Made by a program: the position numbers and the translations under genes
Source of the DNA: Imperialibacter sp040222815
GTDB lineage: Bacteria > Bacteroidota > Bacteroidia > Cytophagales > Cyclobacteriaceae
NCBI RefSeq assembly: GCF_040222815.1
Contig: NZ_JAVKCH010000036.1
Span: 186,001-250,000 of the forward strand
DNA length: 64,000 nucleotides
Direction of reading: 5' to 3'
Notes under the pieces: model-generated
Seen by the model: only the letters and a program-made list of their open reading frames with translations
Told to the model about the DNA's origin: nothing
Database searches by the model: none
In this document: positions 16,272 through 23,644 of the stretch, piece after piece
How positions within the stretch are numbered: the stretch's first letter is position 1
Layout of the letters: every line of letters begins with the position of its first letter

Positions 16272-16643
16272 CGTTTGGGGCGGGGCAGGTAAACTACCAA
16301 AGGTTGCCCAACAACAAAAGCTTCCATAAACAACCGTCATCTCGATCTACCGGTCCGATGCCAATCGGGGCGGTGGGAGAGATCCCCCAGACCTGCTGCT
16401 GGAGCTTTTCCTAGTTTGTGCCATCAACCGGGGGATGCCTCCCTCGTCGCATCGCTTACCTGCACTGCGTTTCGGAAAGCCCAACAGACTCGGAATCAGC
16501 CACACCTCCACTACGTTTCGGTAGGCAGGCATGACGCCGCTGTGGAGGCGTCGGTTGACTTATTCCCCTGTAATTGCTCCACCTACTTCCCACCAGTTGC
16601 TTTCCTCCCGACGCCATAATAAATTTATCAGAACATTTAACTC
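16272..16643. other. Gene-free stretch with dispersed-repeat remnants
   Basis: 372 bases without a supportable gene. Between about 16337 and 16530 it holds GC-rich, partly self-complementary sequence (CGTCATCTCGAT, GGAGAGATCCCCCAG, GGGGGATGCCTCCCTCGTCGC). It has a weak resemblance to 23417-23540 (shared GCTGCTGGA and ATCCCCCAGA words). It looks like a decayed copy of a dispersed intergenic repeat. Confidence 0.5.
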
Positions 16644-17342
16644 ATGGCGAAGCAAAAAAAGAAAGCACCCAAAGTAAAAATTGAATGGCTAAACCACGTC
16701 CTTGGATTTGCAGGAGTGGTTTTGGGTGTGCTGATAGCCTTTTGGCTTAACAACTGGGCAGGTAACAGGCGGGAGCAGCAAATAGCAGAGGTGGCTTTGA
16801 AAAATATTCGAAGTGAAGTAGCAAGAAATCAGTCTGCCATGGATACGCTAGTTCAAGTTAACGCACGTCAGCTCGGCTTTTTGGATGCTTACCTTCCATT
16901 GGTGGATGATGATATGACATTCTTAGGCTCCAGTAGTCAATTTGATTCTCTTCAGGCGCAATTCCCGGACTTACTGCTAGCGAGAGGTAGGCTTGATATA
17001 GAAATCGAATTGCTTGGCTTGCCTGAAGTGGCGTGGAAAACGAGCCTCAATTCTTCCATATTGTCATCAATTGATTTTAATCTCTTGTACGCAATTAACG
17101 AATCCTATGATCTTCAGGAAAAGGTCGCCGGCATAGACAACCTGTTAATCAGTGACCTGAGAAATATTGGAAATGGCAGGAAGAATGATTTCCACAGCTT
17201 CCAGCGAACGTTGGGCACGTATATGCAATTGTCGGAGCAGTTGCTACTAGAGAAATACCCCAGATGTCTGAAAGAAATTGATCTTTTTTTAGCCGACGGT
17301 AGTAGGGATACTGACGCATTGGTACTTGATACCATCAAATAG
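16644..17342 (+). CDS. DUF6090-like membrane-anchored protein
   Basis: A 232-residue protein. A lysine-rich N-terminus (AKQKKKAPKVK) is followed by one membrane helix at about residues 20-38 (VLGFAGVVLGVLIAFWL) and the signature NNWAGNRREQQIAEVALKNI. A helical extracytoplasmic part follows. This is the layout of the DUF6090 family, which is frequent in Bacteroidota, often in several copies per genome, and of unknown function. No enzyme motif is visible. It stands alone, 73 bases ahead of the FISUMP gene. Confidence 0.75.
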   Translation: MAKQKKKAPKVKIEWLNHVLGFAGVVLGVLIAFWLNNWAGNRREQQIAEVALKNIRSEVARNQSAMDTLVQVNARQLGFLDAYLPLVDDDMTFLGSSSQFDSLQAQFPDLLLARGRLDIEIELLGLPEVAWKTSLNSSILSSIDFNLLYAINESYDLQEKVAGIDNLLISDLRNIGNGRKNDFHSFQRTLGTYMQLSEQLLLEKYPRCLKEIDLFLADGSRDTDALVLDTIK

Positions 17343-17415
17343 CTATTGTTTTTTGTTTGGCATACAGCTATTATAGCCTGACAAATTTTTTATCGACATA
17401 CTAATTGCCCAAACC

Positions 17416-17979
17416 ATGGAATTCAAATTGGTGAAAATCGGTAACCAGATATGGATGGCCGACAACCTGGACGTAGACACATATCGCAACGGTGACCCCA
17501 TCCCCGAGGTAACCGACACTGACGAATGGGACCGCCTCACCACTGGCGCCTGGTGCTACTACAACAACGACCCCGAAATGGGCAAGCTGTATGGCAAGCT
17601 CTACAACTGGTATGCGCTGGTCGACCCCAGAGGACTGGCGCCAGAGGGCTTTAGAATTGCCAGCGACAGCGACTGGAAACTGCTTCTGCAAACCGTGGGC
17701 GGACATTTAACGGCTGGTGCCATCCTCAAGTCAACTGAGCTGTGGAAGGCACCCAACGAAGGCGCTACCAACCAGGCAGGCTTCAGTGCCAAGCCAGGCG
17801 GGCTCTGCGACGACGACTGCTCCTTCATGGACAGAGGCACCATTGGCTACTGGTGGACCCCCGACGAAGAAGGCAAGAAACTCGCCTGGAGCTATATCAT
17901 GGAGTACGACAACGACCACGTAAACCGCAGCTACTACGAGAAAAAGGACGGCCTCTCGGTGCGCTGCCTAAAGGCGTAG
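17416..17979 (+). CDS. FISUMP (Fib_succ_major) domain protein
   Basis: A 187-residue protein made of a single FISUMP domain. It starts KIGNQIWMADNLDVDTYRNGD, continues WCYYNNDPEMGKLYGKLYNWYAL and GLAPEGFRIASDSDWKLL, and ends YYWTP-like (GYWWTPDEEGKKLAWSY) and DGLSVRCLKA, the standard order of conserved blocks. The fold belongs to the C-type-lectin/FGE-like group. No signal peptide is present, whereas most family members are exported lipoproteins, so this copy is either cytoplasmic or an unusual form. Function unknown. Confidence 0.88.
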   Translation: MEFKLVKIGNQIWMADNLDVDTYRNGDPIPEVTDTDEWDRLTTGAWCYYNNDPEMGKLYGKLYNWYALVDPRGLAPEGFRIASDSDWKLLLQTVGGHLTAGAILKSTELWKAPNEGATNQAGFSAKPGGLCDDDCSFMDRGTIGYWWTPDEEGKKLAWSYIMEYDNDHVNRSYYEKKDGLSVRCLKA

Positions 17980-18021
17980 TCGGCCTTTTTCCTGTCCTTT
18001 CGAAGCCCGATAATCGGCGAC

Positions 18022-18069
18022 ATTAAAGAGGTTACTCTCTGCGCTTCCGCAGATAGTAACCTCTTTAAT
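18022..18069. terminator. Strong 48-nt hairpin, probable bidirectional terminator
   Basis: ATTAAAGAGGTTACT at 18022-18036 is perfectly complementary to AGTAACCTCTTTAAT at 18055-18069. Inside, after one mismatch, TCTGCG pairs with CGCAGA around a CTTC loop, giving about 21 pairs. It lies 43 bases after the FISUMP stop. The T tract is short, so termination is likely but not certain. Confidence 0.7.
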
Positions 18070-18160
18070 CGCTTCTACAGAGAGTAGCGGCTGTATTTTT
18101 CCAGAGACGCACTTCCCTTCCTGATATTCGCCTTTGTTGCTATTTGTAATTCCTTTTTGG

Positions 18161-18323
18161 GCGTGCCCCCCGCCAGCCATATTCCGTTTGAATAGAACAG
18201 ACACCGTTTGGCGGGGGTCGGGCTATCCGCTCCAAGTCCTCGGCCGCCCCCGATAGCCCCGATAGCCCCGATAGCTATCGGGGGGGGGTCGTCCTGTGGG
18301 CTTTCCGCTGCTATCCCTCACGC
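18161..18323. repeat. 163-bp GC-rich repeat element with inner palindromes
   Basis: It is bounded by GCGTG and CACGC. CCCCCGCCA (18167-18175) pairs with TGGCGGGGG (18209-18217). GGGCTATCCGCT (18219-18230) recurs as GGGCTTTCCGCT (18298-18309). Three tandem CCCCGATAG units (18248-18274) run into their own complement CTATCGGGG (18275-18283). Elements with these words are frequent in Bacteroidota intergenic DNA; their role is unknown to me. Confidence 0.6.
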
Positions 18324-18613
18324 AAAGCCGTTATTTGGTTGACCAGCCAGGCCGTCGATCTGCCATTGACTCCATAACAGCGTCATTTCAATCCGCCAGC
18401 TAGCGGAGAGCCGACGTGGAACGGGATTCCCGTGAACTTGCAGTGCCTGCTAATGACTCGCTGCCATCATCACGCAAATCAGCCTGGGGAATGTGCCTTT
18501 GACTCAATACTGCTTAGAGAATTTTCAAGCGACTGCCTTATGTAGCTTGAAGAACCCTCCTAAATATTATTTTTTGAAATAAATACTCGATATTCAATGA
18601 ATATATAATGCGA

Positions 18614-18631
18614 ATATAGACCGGTCTATAT
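18614..18631. promoter_or_regulatory. 18-bp perfect palindrome upstream of a small-gene array
   Basis: ATATAGACCGGTCTATAT is exactly self-complementary and ends 23 bases before the ATG at 18655. Size and position fit a dimeric repressor operator. It sits in the AT-rich 18540-18650 stretch, which is a plausible promoter region. No regulator is adjacent. Confidence 0.4.
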
Positions 18632-18654
18632 CCGGATGATATGCCAGAATCTGC

Positions 18655-19086
18655 ATGACGAAAAACTTCTTGACGGCAATAATCTTGACTTTAGTACTGA
18701 CTCCTGCCTTGTTGGCTCAGAAAATAACTGTAGCTGAATCCGTCGACCAGGAGATCAATTCGCTGCTTCTGTCGATTAGAAATACTATGCAGTTTGGTGG
18801 TGACCGAGTAGCTATTCGACTTGTGGAAAGTGCCTACATAACAACGGACGAGGTAGCTGGTCTCGATGGCGACGTAGTTGTTCACAGACTTCTCATTTCT
18901 ATCCAGCAAATGGACGATCAAGAAAAGACGACTCATAAAAGTTACTGGGTAGACGGCAACTTCTTCAATCCTCGGACATATAAGTTTGACACTGCTACTA
19001 AACGGCTAACTTTTCTACATGGGGTAGACGAACAGCCTAAATCAACGAATTTGGTGATCACAGCGACTGGACTACATACGGAATAG
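18655..19086 (+). CDS. Small secreted hypothetical protein
   Basis: A 143-residue protein with a signal peptide (about 1-21, ending LLAQ). The mature part has no recognised domain. Blocks VDQEINSLLLSIRNTM, VVHRLLISIQQMDDQEKTTHKSYWVDG and FDTATKRLTFLHG suggest a small beta-rich secreted protein. It is the first gene of the plus-strand run of small genes (18655-22842) and follows an 18-bp palindrome. No attC-like element separates it from the next gene (29-base gap). Confidence 0.65.
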   Translation: MTKNFLTAIILTLVLTPALLAQKITVAESVDQEINSLLLSIRNTMQFGGDRVAIRLVESAYITTDEVAGLDGDVVVHRLLISIQQMDDQEKTTHKSYWVDGNFFNPRTYKFDTATKRLTFLHGVDEQPKSTNLVITATGLHTE

Positions 19087-19115
19087 AAATGTATGCAAAA
19101 CTAAAACATATTTGA

Positions 19116-19520
19116 ATGAGCTGGGACTTATTTGTGCAAGACTGGGGTACTGCTAAGACACTTGACGACACTCCAGATGATTTCCAACCGCAGCCAATTG
19201 GAAGGCGTTCGACCATCATCGAGCAAATTCAGGCAGTTGAGCCTTCGGCGAACTTTACTGATCAGTCTTGGGGAACTATCGAAAACGATCAGTTCTCAAT
19301 TGAGTTTAACATGGGAGAAGACGAGGTTCTAGGCTCTTTTGCTTTGCATGTTCGGGGCAACGAACTTGCCATTCCTTGCATTGGAAACATCTTAAAACAC
19401 TTAGGGCTTAGAGCAGCAGATGGTTCCAACGGCGAATTTTTTGACAATGACACGGCAACTGAGAAAATGCAGGCATGGATGGAGTTTCGAGACCGAATCA
19501 CTGGGAAGAAAGGCATATAA
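19116..19520 (+). CDS. Small cytoplasmic protein of a widespread, mobile-associated family
   Basis: A 134-residue acidic protein: MSWDLFVQDWG, then a predicted helix with IIEQIQAVEPSANFTDQSWG, then FSIEFNMGEDEVLGSFALHVRG and a C-terminal MQAWMEFRDRI. Proteins with this MSWD...SWG...SIEFN...LHVRG layout occur sporadically in many phyla, often as single genes in variable regions, and look like immunity-type proteins; no biochemical role is known to me. The TAA stop is itself the start of the first attC-like element (19518), so the gene ends exactly where a cassette gene would. Confidence 0.72.
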   Translation: MSWDLFVQDWGTAKTLDDTPDDFQPQPIGRRSTIIEQIQAVEPSANFTDQSWGTIENDQFSIEFNMGEDEVLGSFALHVRGNELAIPCIGNILKHLGLRAADGSNGEFFDNDTATEKMQAWMEFRDRITGKKGI

Positions 19521-19674
19521 CACAAAGCTAAGACATCATGGGGCCTCACCTGCAAGGAAATGGCGGTGGGGATTGCAGTCCCCGCCACTTTGTGTATTTT
19601 TATTCATCGGCGTGGCTATTTGCGGACGGTGACGGATTCTCTTACCAATCCCCACGCTGCTTAGCTGAGCGTAC
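19518..19674 (+). repeat. attC-like element A (157 bp)
   Basis: Outer box TAAC at 19518-19521, 7-nt spacer, inner arm TAAGACATCATGGGG at 19529-19543. On the right, inner arm CCCCACGCTGCTTA at 19650-19663, 7-nt spacer, outer box GTAC at 19671-19674. The arms are imperfect inverted repeats. The centre holds a second hairpin (GGCGGTGGGGA..TCCCCGCC). The length equals element B, and the block GGCGTGGCTA is shared with B. Confidence 0.65.
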
Positions 19675-19685
19675 ACAATGCAGGA

Positions 19686-20315
19686 ATGGCAATAAAGCAC
19701 CTCTTACTTTTGTTCTTGTGGGCTTTCGGAAGGACTGCTTTCTGCCAGTGCCCAGAGTTTGAAAATATCGAAGATCAAGCGGCTTACCTGACCAAGCTTC
19801 GAGAAGAGTACCCAACTGCCTCTGAGACAAGAAAGCTTTCAATTGAATCAGAATTCTTCTGTGCCTTTCCGGCCTCATTTGCTGACATGGAGCGACTTTT
19901 CGGATTTGACATGAAAACAGGTGTGGCAGCCCCTCTTTATGAGTTTCCCGCAGGTATGGAGACGATTCTGTTTTTCTCAAACCTAAAGAGCATTGAACCT
20001 TCGCAGTATTATAACAGGTATATCGACATCAACATTGACGGATACTGGCAGGCAGACAACATCGGTGGTGCCTTTGTGCTTGGTAAAAGGTTTCGTGACG
20101 ACCCTGACCAATTCTGCAAGCAACTGGCAAAACGGACAGACGACGAACTTCTGAGCGTGTTTAGATTCATGTACGACGGACCCCATCCAGATCAAATGAA
20201 AGAGGGCTTCGTTGAATTTCATTCCGACTTATCCTCCAAGAACAAACGACTAGGCCAGCTTCTTCAGATTGCCTACGCTAAACTTCTGGCTGACCATGAC
20301 GGGCACGGCAAATGA
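19686..20315 (+). CDS. Secreted hypothetical cassette protein
   Basis: A 209-residue protein with a signal peptide ending about residue 20 (FGRTAFCQ). Two further cysteines occur early (CPEFENIEDQ and FFCAFP). The mature protein is mainly helical, with YLTKLREEYPTASETRKLSIESEF, FADMERLFGFD and a C-terminal LGQLLQIAYAKLLADHDG. No domain is recognised. It begins 11 bases after the right box of element A and ends 9 bases before the left box of element B, the compact one-gene layout of an integron cassette. Confidence 0.7.
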   Translation: MAIKHLLLLFLWAFGRTAFCQCPEFENIEDQAAYLTKLREEYPTASETRKLSIESEFFCAFPASFADMERLFGFDMKTGVAAPLYEFPAGMETILFFSNLKSIEPSQYYNRYIDINIDGYWQADNIGGAFVLGKRFRDDPDQFCKQLAKRTDDELLSVFRFMYDGPHPDQMKEGFVEFHSDLSSKNKRLGQLLQIAYAKLLADHDGHGK

Positions 20316-20324
20316 AAAAGTGTA

Positions 20325-20481
20325 TAACACAGCGGTAAAAATGAATGTGGGCTGTTCAGGTAAGCTGAGTGTGGCTGGCTTGGATTGTCCGCCACAAAAG
20401 TTAATTTTAAATTTGGCGTGGCTAAGATGTGTTGGAAGCGGAGCTGCTTTAAACTCCCCCACTCATTTTAGGCAGACGTTA
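20325..20481 (+). repeat. attC-like element B (157 bp)
   Basis: Left: TAAC at 20325-20328, 7-nt spacer, TAAAAATGAATGTGGG at 20336-20351. Right: CCCCACTCATTTTA at 20457-20470, 7-nt spacer, GTTA at 20478-20481. The outer boxes are fully complementary, the spacers are not, and the inner arms are complementary with small bulges. Blocks GGCTTGGATTG, CCGCCACAA and GAAGCGGAGCTGC recur in element C. Confidence 0.72.
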
Positions 20482-20503
20482 CCAGCAATTGTCTACATGA
20501 CGC

Positions 20504-22027
20504 ATGACAATCTCCAAGGGATTTCTACAGAAACGTACGGTATTCAGCACTAGCCTACTCTCAAGCGGGACGATTCTTTGGATTATCTTCTCCTATATTC
20601 TCTATGCTTTTTTCTTCTTAAGTCGTGAGATTTTTAGGTTTCTCACTGCCGATTTTGGAGATCAAGTATTGCTCGTACTGGACAAAAACGAAACCTTCAT
20701 CTACAATCTCTTTTGTTCATCTCTGGCAGTTGCAATTGGTTATGGACTGGCACTGAGGTTTGTGCTTCAAAACTCAGTGACTGGACAGTCAGCAAAAGCA
20801 CGGTTTTTGATGCGGAGGACACTGAATGAGCAAGACTTCTTTACTTGGGCATTCTTATCCTGGTTTAGTAGAATTACAAGCATATTGGGGATTTGTTATA
20901 TTGCTTTCCCAATTCAATACGACGTTTATTTCCTTGATGAGTTCCCTTTTCTTCTAACCCTTCTTCCAATTGTTGTATTCTTTACCACGTGGCCAAAACT
21001 AGCTCTAATCACAAAGGGCTACAGGCTCAAATGGACGGCGATATCTTTAGGTATTTTTGCGACAATGAGCTTTGGATTTGCCTTTAAGAGTTTTCTAGCC
21101 AGCGAAAAAATCAACAAAATACTTCTCAAGAAATCTATCGAATACACTTATGGCTTGACGGTTCCAAGAAGTCAAACGCAACAGTTGTTACAACGTAGAT
21201 CCCTAACGACAAATGTCTACATTGTTCGGGATACGATTGACCCATTTCAACCGATAATCTTCATCAACAATGTCTACACTCAAACTGGGTTGGATAGTAT
21301 TGACATTAAACTAAACATCGAACGGGACAAGCTATCATGGATTGAGAGTTCTCAAATGGCTATCAATCTGCACATAGACGAAAATATCCCAATGACGTTC
21401 GTTGAAGAACTCAAGTATCGGTTCAGACAAGACAGCCTAAGGATAATCCAGTATTCGACCGGACAAAAACACTCAAAGTATCCACCAAACTATCCACAAT
21501 GGAAGTATTCAGGAATTCAACAAAACCTTTATCCTAGACACTATCCAAAGTTTGTGAGCTTTCTGGATTCGGCAGAGCATCTTGATTTTGATAAGTACAC
21601 GATTCGATTGCCAGAATCTATGATGTATAGGGTCAATGCCCTTAAAGAATATAATCGCATTGAAGTTTATGTTGGCAAGGACGACGTAATGGTAAATGGG
21701 GCAACAGTAACAGATAGCAAGCTTGCCGAGATTGTTTACAAATTCACCAAAAAGTATTCTCCTGACAACGTCATCATATTTAACAAAGACAATCAAATCA
21801 CCTTTGGTCGGTATATCGAATACCTTGATTTGGTATACAGCCAAATAGAGAATCTAAAAAACGAAATGTCGTTGGAACTCTATCAACGACCGTTGGAATA
21901 TTGGTACTGGCAGCCTGAGCTGGAGAGTATAAAATCCAAATATCCACGAAATGTCTTAGAATGGACTCGGGAGGAGCAGCGACTGTTAGACTTGATGAAA
22001 AAAGCTGGTAACACAACAGTAAAGTGA
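20504..22027 (+). CDS. Multi-pass membrane protein with large soluble C-terminal domain
   Basis: A 507-residue protein not recognised as a named family. About five hydrophobic segments lie in the first 200 residues (near 20-42, 64-88, 117-135, 144-162, 176-198). A roughly 300-residue soluble part follows with IYIVRDTIDPF-like strands, ELKYRFRQDSLRIIQYSTG and repeated Tyr/Pro-rich runs. Its last codons (GNTTVK) read into attC-like element C. It is the largest gene in the array and is AT-richer than the flanking core genes. A transported or effector role is possible but not shown. Confidence 0.7.
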   Translation: MTISKGFLQKRTVFSTSLLSSGTILWIIFSYILYAFFFLSREIFRFLTADFGDQVLLVLDKNETFIYNLFCSSLAVAIGYGLALRFVLQNSVTGQSAKARFLMRRTLNEQDFFTWAFLSWFSRITSILGICYIAFPIQYDVYFLDEFPFLLTLLPIVVFFTTWPKLALITKGYRLKWTAISLGIFATMSFGFAFKSFLASEKINKILLKKSIEYTYGLTVPRSQTQQLLQRRSLTTNVYIVRDTIDPFQPIIFINNVYTQTGLDSIDIKLNIERDKLSWIESSQMAINLHIDENIPMTFVEELKYRFRQDSLRIIQYSTGQKHSKYPPNYPQWKYSGIQQNLYPRHYPKFVSFLDSAEHLDFDKYTIRLPESMMYRVNALKEYNRIEVYVGKDDVMVNGATVTDSKLAEIVYKFTKKYSPDNVIIFNKDNQITFGRYIEYLDLVYSQIENLKNEMSLELYQRPLEYWYWQPELESIKSKYPRNVLEWTREEQRLLDLMKKAGNTTVK

Positions 22028-22195
22028 ATGTGGGCTTCGGTGGATGTCATAGGGCAGTTGGCTTGGATTGCCCGCCACAATTTATAATTTTAACATCGCC
22101 TAACCTTCGCTAAAGCTACGGCTAGCAAAGCGTGGCTAAGTGCCAGTGGAAGCGGAGCTGCATAAAACTCCCACACTCACTTTAGGCAGGCGATA
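22009..22195 (+). repeat. attC-like element C (187 bp)
   Basis: Left: TAAC at 22009-22012, 7-nt spacer, TAAAGTGAATGTGGG at 22020-22034. Right: CCCACACTCACTTTA at 22170-22184, complementary to the left arm at 14 of 15 positions, then a 7-nt spacer and GATA at 22192-22195, one base off GTTA. It is longer than A and B by about 30 bases, owing to an extra segment around 22095-22130 that contains its own palindrome. Confidence 0.72.
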
Positions 22196-22215
22196 TCAGC
22201 AAAGTAACTTGACGA

Positions 22216-22842
22216 ATGGCAGTTGATGAAACAAGGCAATCATTTGAGGACAAGTGCCGGACTTACCAAAAGTGGTTGATGCAAATTAACTCCAGACGAT
22301 TTGCAAAGCCCGTAACGATAGTTTGGATAACCGACCTCAGTGACAATGACACCGACAAACTTATACTAAACAACTTCAAAAAAGTTGTTGCAGCTTTTGA
22401 CTCTAGACAATTACTCACGTACTTAAACAGGCACAAGCACTTATTGCCAGACCCGATAAACACCATAACTTGGGTGACTTAGGTTGAGAGTCTGGACGAT
22501 CTTTCTGCAATAAGCTATGACATCTGTTCCATTGAGGCCTCGCTGGACGTTAATGGCTTCACTAAAGCTTCAATTACCGAATCAATCAACTTCATTAACC
22601 TGTTTAACGACCTCGCTATTCAGCTAGCAGATGATGAGTTGCTGGCATTGTCTAGCAAGCAGGAGGTAAGAGACCTTTGGGAGTTTGGATACAACGAGAT
22701 ATTCTGGAAGGAATTTGGCAAAAACGAAGAATTGGCCTCGGTAAGAATTCCACAGCTTTCGATTGACCACGAGGCTCTGTCTTCAGCTTTAAATCAAATG
22801 ATAGATGCATTTACCGATCGACTGGAAGTTCTGGATGGCTAA
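22216..22842 (+). pseudogene. Cassette gene interrupted by an in-frame amber codon
   Basis: From the ATG at 22216 the frame runs 88 codons to a TAG at 22480-22482. It then continues without any other stop for 119 codons to the TAA at 22840-22842 (VESLDDLSAISYDI ... FTDRLEVLDG). No start codon occurs between 22483 and 22638 in this frame. The simplest reading is one gene of about 208 codons with a nonsense mutation. Alternatives are two genes, suppression or readthrough, or a sequencing error. The product is soluble and unrecognised. It starts 20 bases after element C, and the TAACACA box of a fourth, truncated element follows at 22855. Confidence 0.6.
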
Positions 22843-23142
22843 GTAAAAAGCTGATAACACAAGGCTTCCATGAATAATCGTTTTGAGCAGCGGCCTGGTT
22901 GAAGGTAGCAACTGTTTCCGAAACGTCAAAGATCAATAGGCTGCCCGCCCGGGATGAAAGCAAATCACAAATAGGCGAGCAAGGGAATGAAAGTTATGGG
23001 TGTTGTTTATCTATGATACTATCGGCCTGTAGCTTTATCGCTGTTTCAAAGCGAATCAACCAGCTCCATTTATCTCTCAAAACCCCAAAAAATCAAACAA
23101 CTCCTTTGAGTCATTCGTCAGCAGCACCTTTTGTTTGTCCAC
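22843..23142. other. Gene-free tail of the small-gene array
   Basis: It opens with AAGCTGATAACACAAGG, the left box of an attC-like element (TAAC at 22855-22858), but no inner arm or right half can be found, so the terminal site is lost or degenerate. No convincing gene lies in the following 300 bases. Confidence 0.45.
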
Positions 23143-23330
23143 TCGCCCAACCTCCACTATACCTATCGCCCAATAGCGGCTGGGGGTGCAGGGCGACTTC
23201 GGCTCCCCGGTTGGGCAAGGGCGGCGGCGGTGTTGCCCAATGTCGGCGGCGGTGTTGCCCAACCCAGGTAGACGAGGTTGCGCAATACCTGTAGCCGATG
23301 TTGCGCAATGCAGGAGTAAGGATTGCCCAA
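23143..23330. repeat. Tandem repeat with ~22.5-bp period carrying YTGSCCAA-type octamers
   Basis: Octamers TCGCCCAA, TTGCCCAA, its complement TTGGGCAA, or the perfect palindrome TTGCGCAA occur at 23143, 23166, 23211, 23233, 23255, 23278, 23301 and 23323. Spacing is 22 or 23 bases, with one unit near 23188 lost. The 22.5-base period is not a multiple of three, which speaks against coding use. The remainder of each unit is GC-rich and variable. Confidence 0.75.
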
Positions 23331-23416
23331 ACGACTCATGAACGTTGTTTATAACTGTCAAAAGGGTGTCTGATGGCCACCCACGCATTCTTTAGCGCAA
23401 CTGTACCAACGCCTTA

Positions 23417-23540
23417 CTGCTGCTGGATCCCCCAGATTCACTACCCAGGTCTTAACGGCACCCGGTTCGGTTCAGTGCCATCATCATGGGGATCCCTCGC
23501 TCGTACCTCGCAATCGGGATGACGTGCCCTTGGGTAGTGT
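23417..23540. repeat. Dispersed-repeat remnant
   Basis: GCTGCTGGATCCCCCAGATTC ... GGGGATCCCTCGCTCG ... GGGATGACG resembles the 16340-16530 stretch. It is partly self-complementary (GGATCCCC/GGGGATCC) and has no coding frame of note. Confidence 0.45.
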
Positions 23541-23611
23541 AGCTGTTGCCTGCACTGTTCCCAATGCCACTGAAGCCTGTAACTTTGCCGCTCGATAGGT
23601 TTGGGTAAAAC

Positions 23612-23641
23612 AAAACCGCCACCCATGGGGCGGCGGTTTTT
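23612..23641. terminator. Bidirectional terminator of the giant repeat-protein gene
   Basis: AAAACCGCCACCC pairs with GGGGCGGCGGTTTT across ATG. The stem is GC-rich with one bulged base, and A/T runs lie on both sides. It lies 4 bases beyond the stop codon at 23645. Confidence 0.85.
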
Positions 23642-23644
23642 ACT

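Noticed and set aside
18022..18069. The 48-nt hairpin as a fourth attC site
   Set aside because: The arms are perfectly complementary without the box-spacer-box layout and lack the TAAC...GTTA ends; a terminator after the FISUMP gene explains it better.
22899..23294. 131-codon plus-strand frame
   Set aside because: The later part runs through the 22.5-bp tandem repeat in changing frames and gives a Cys/Arg/Gly-rich sequence unlike a folded protein; no start signal or homology-like motif.
23077..23388. 103-codon minus-strand frame through the octamer repeat
   Set aside because: The frame is kept only by lack of stops in GC-rich sequence; the repeat period shifts the reading phase at each unit.
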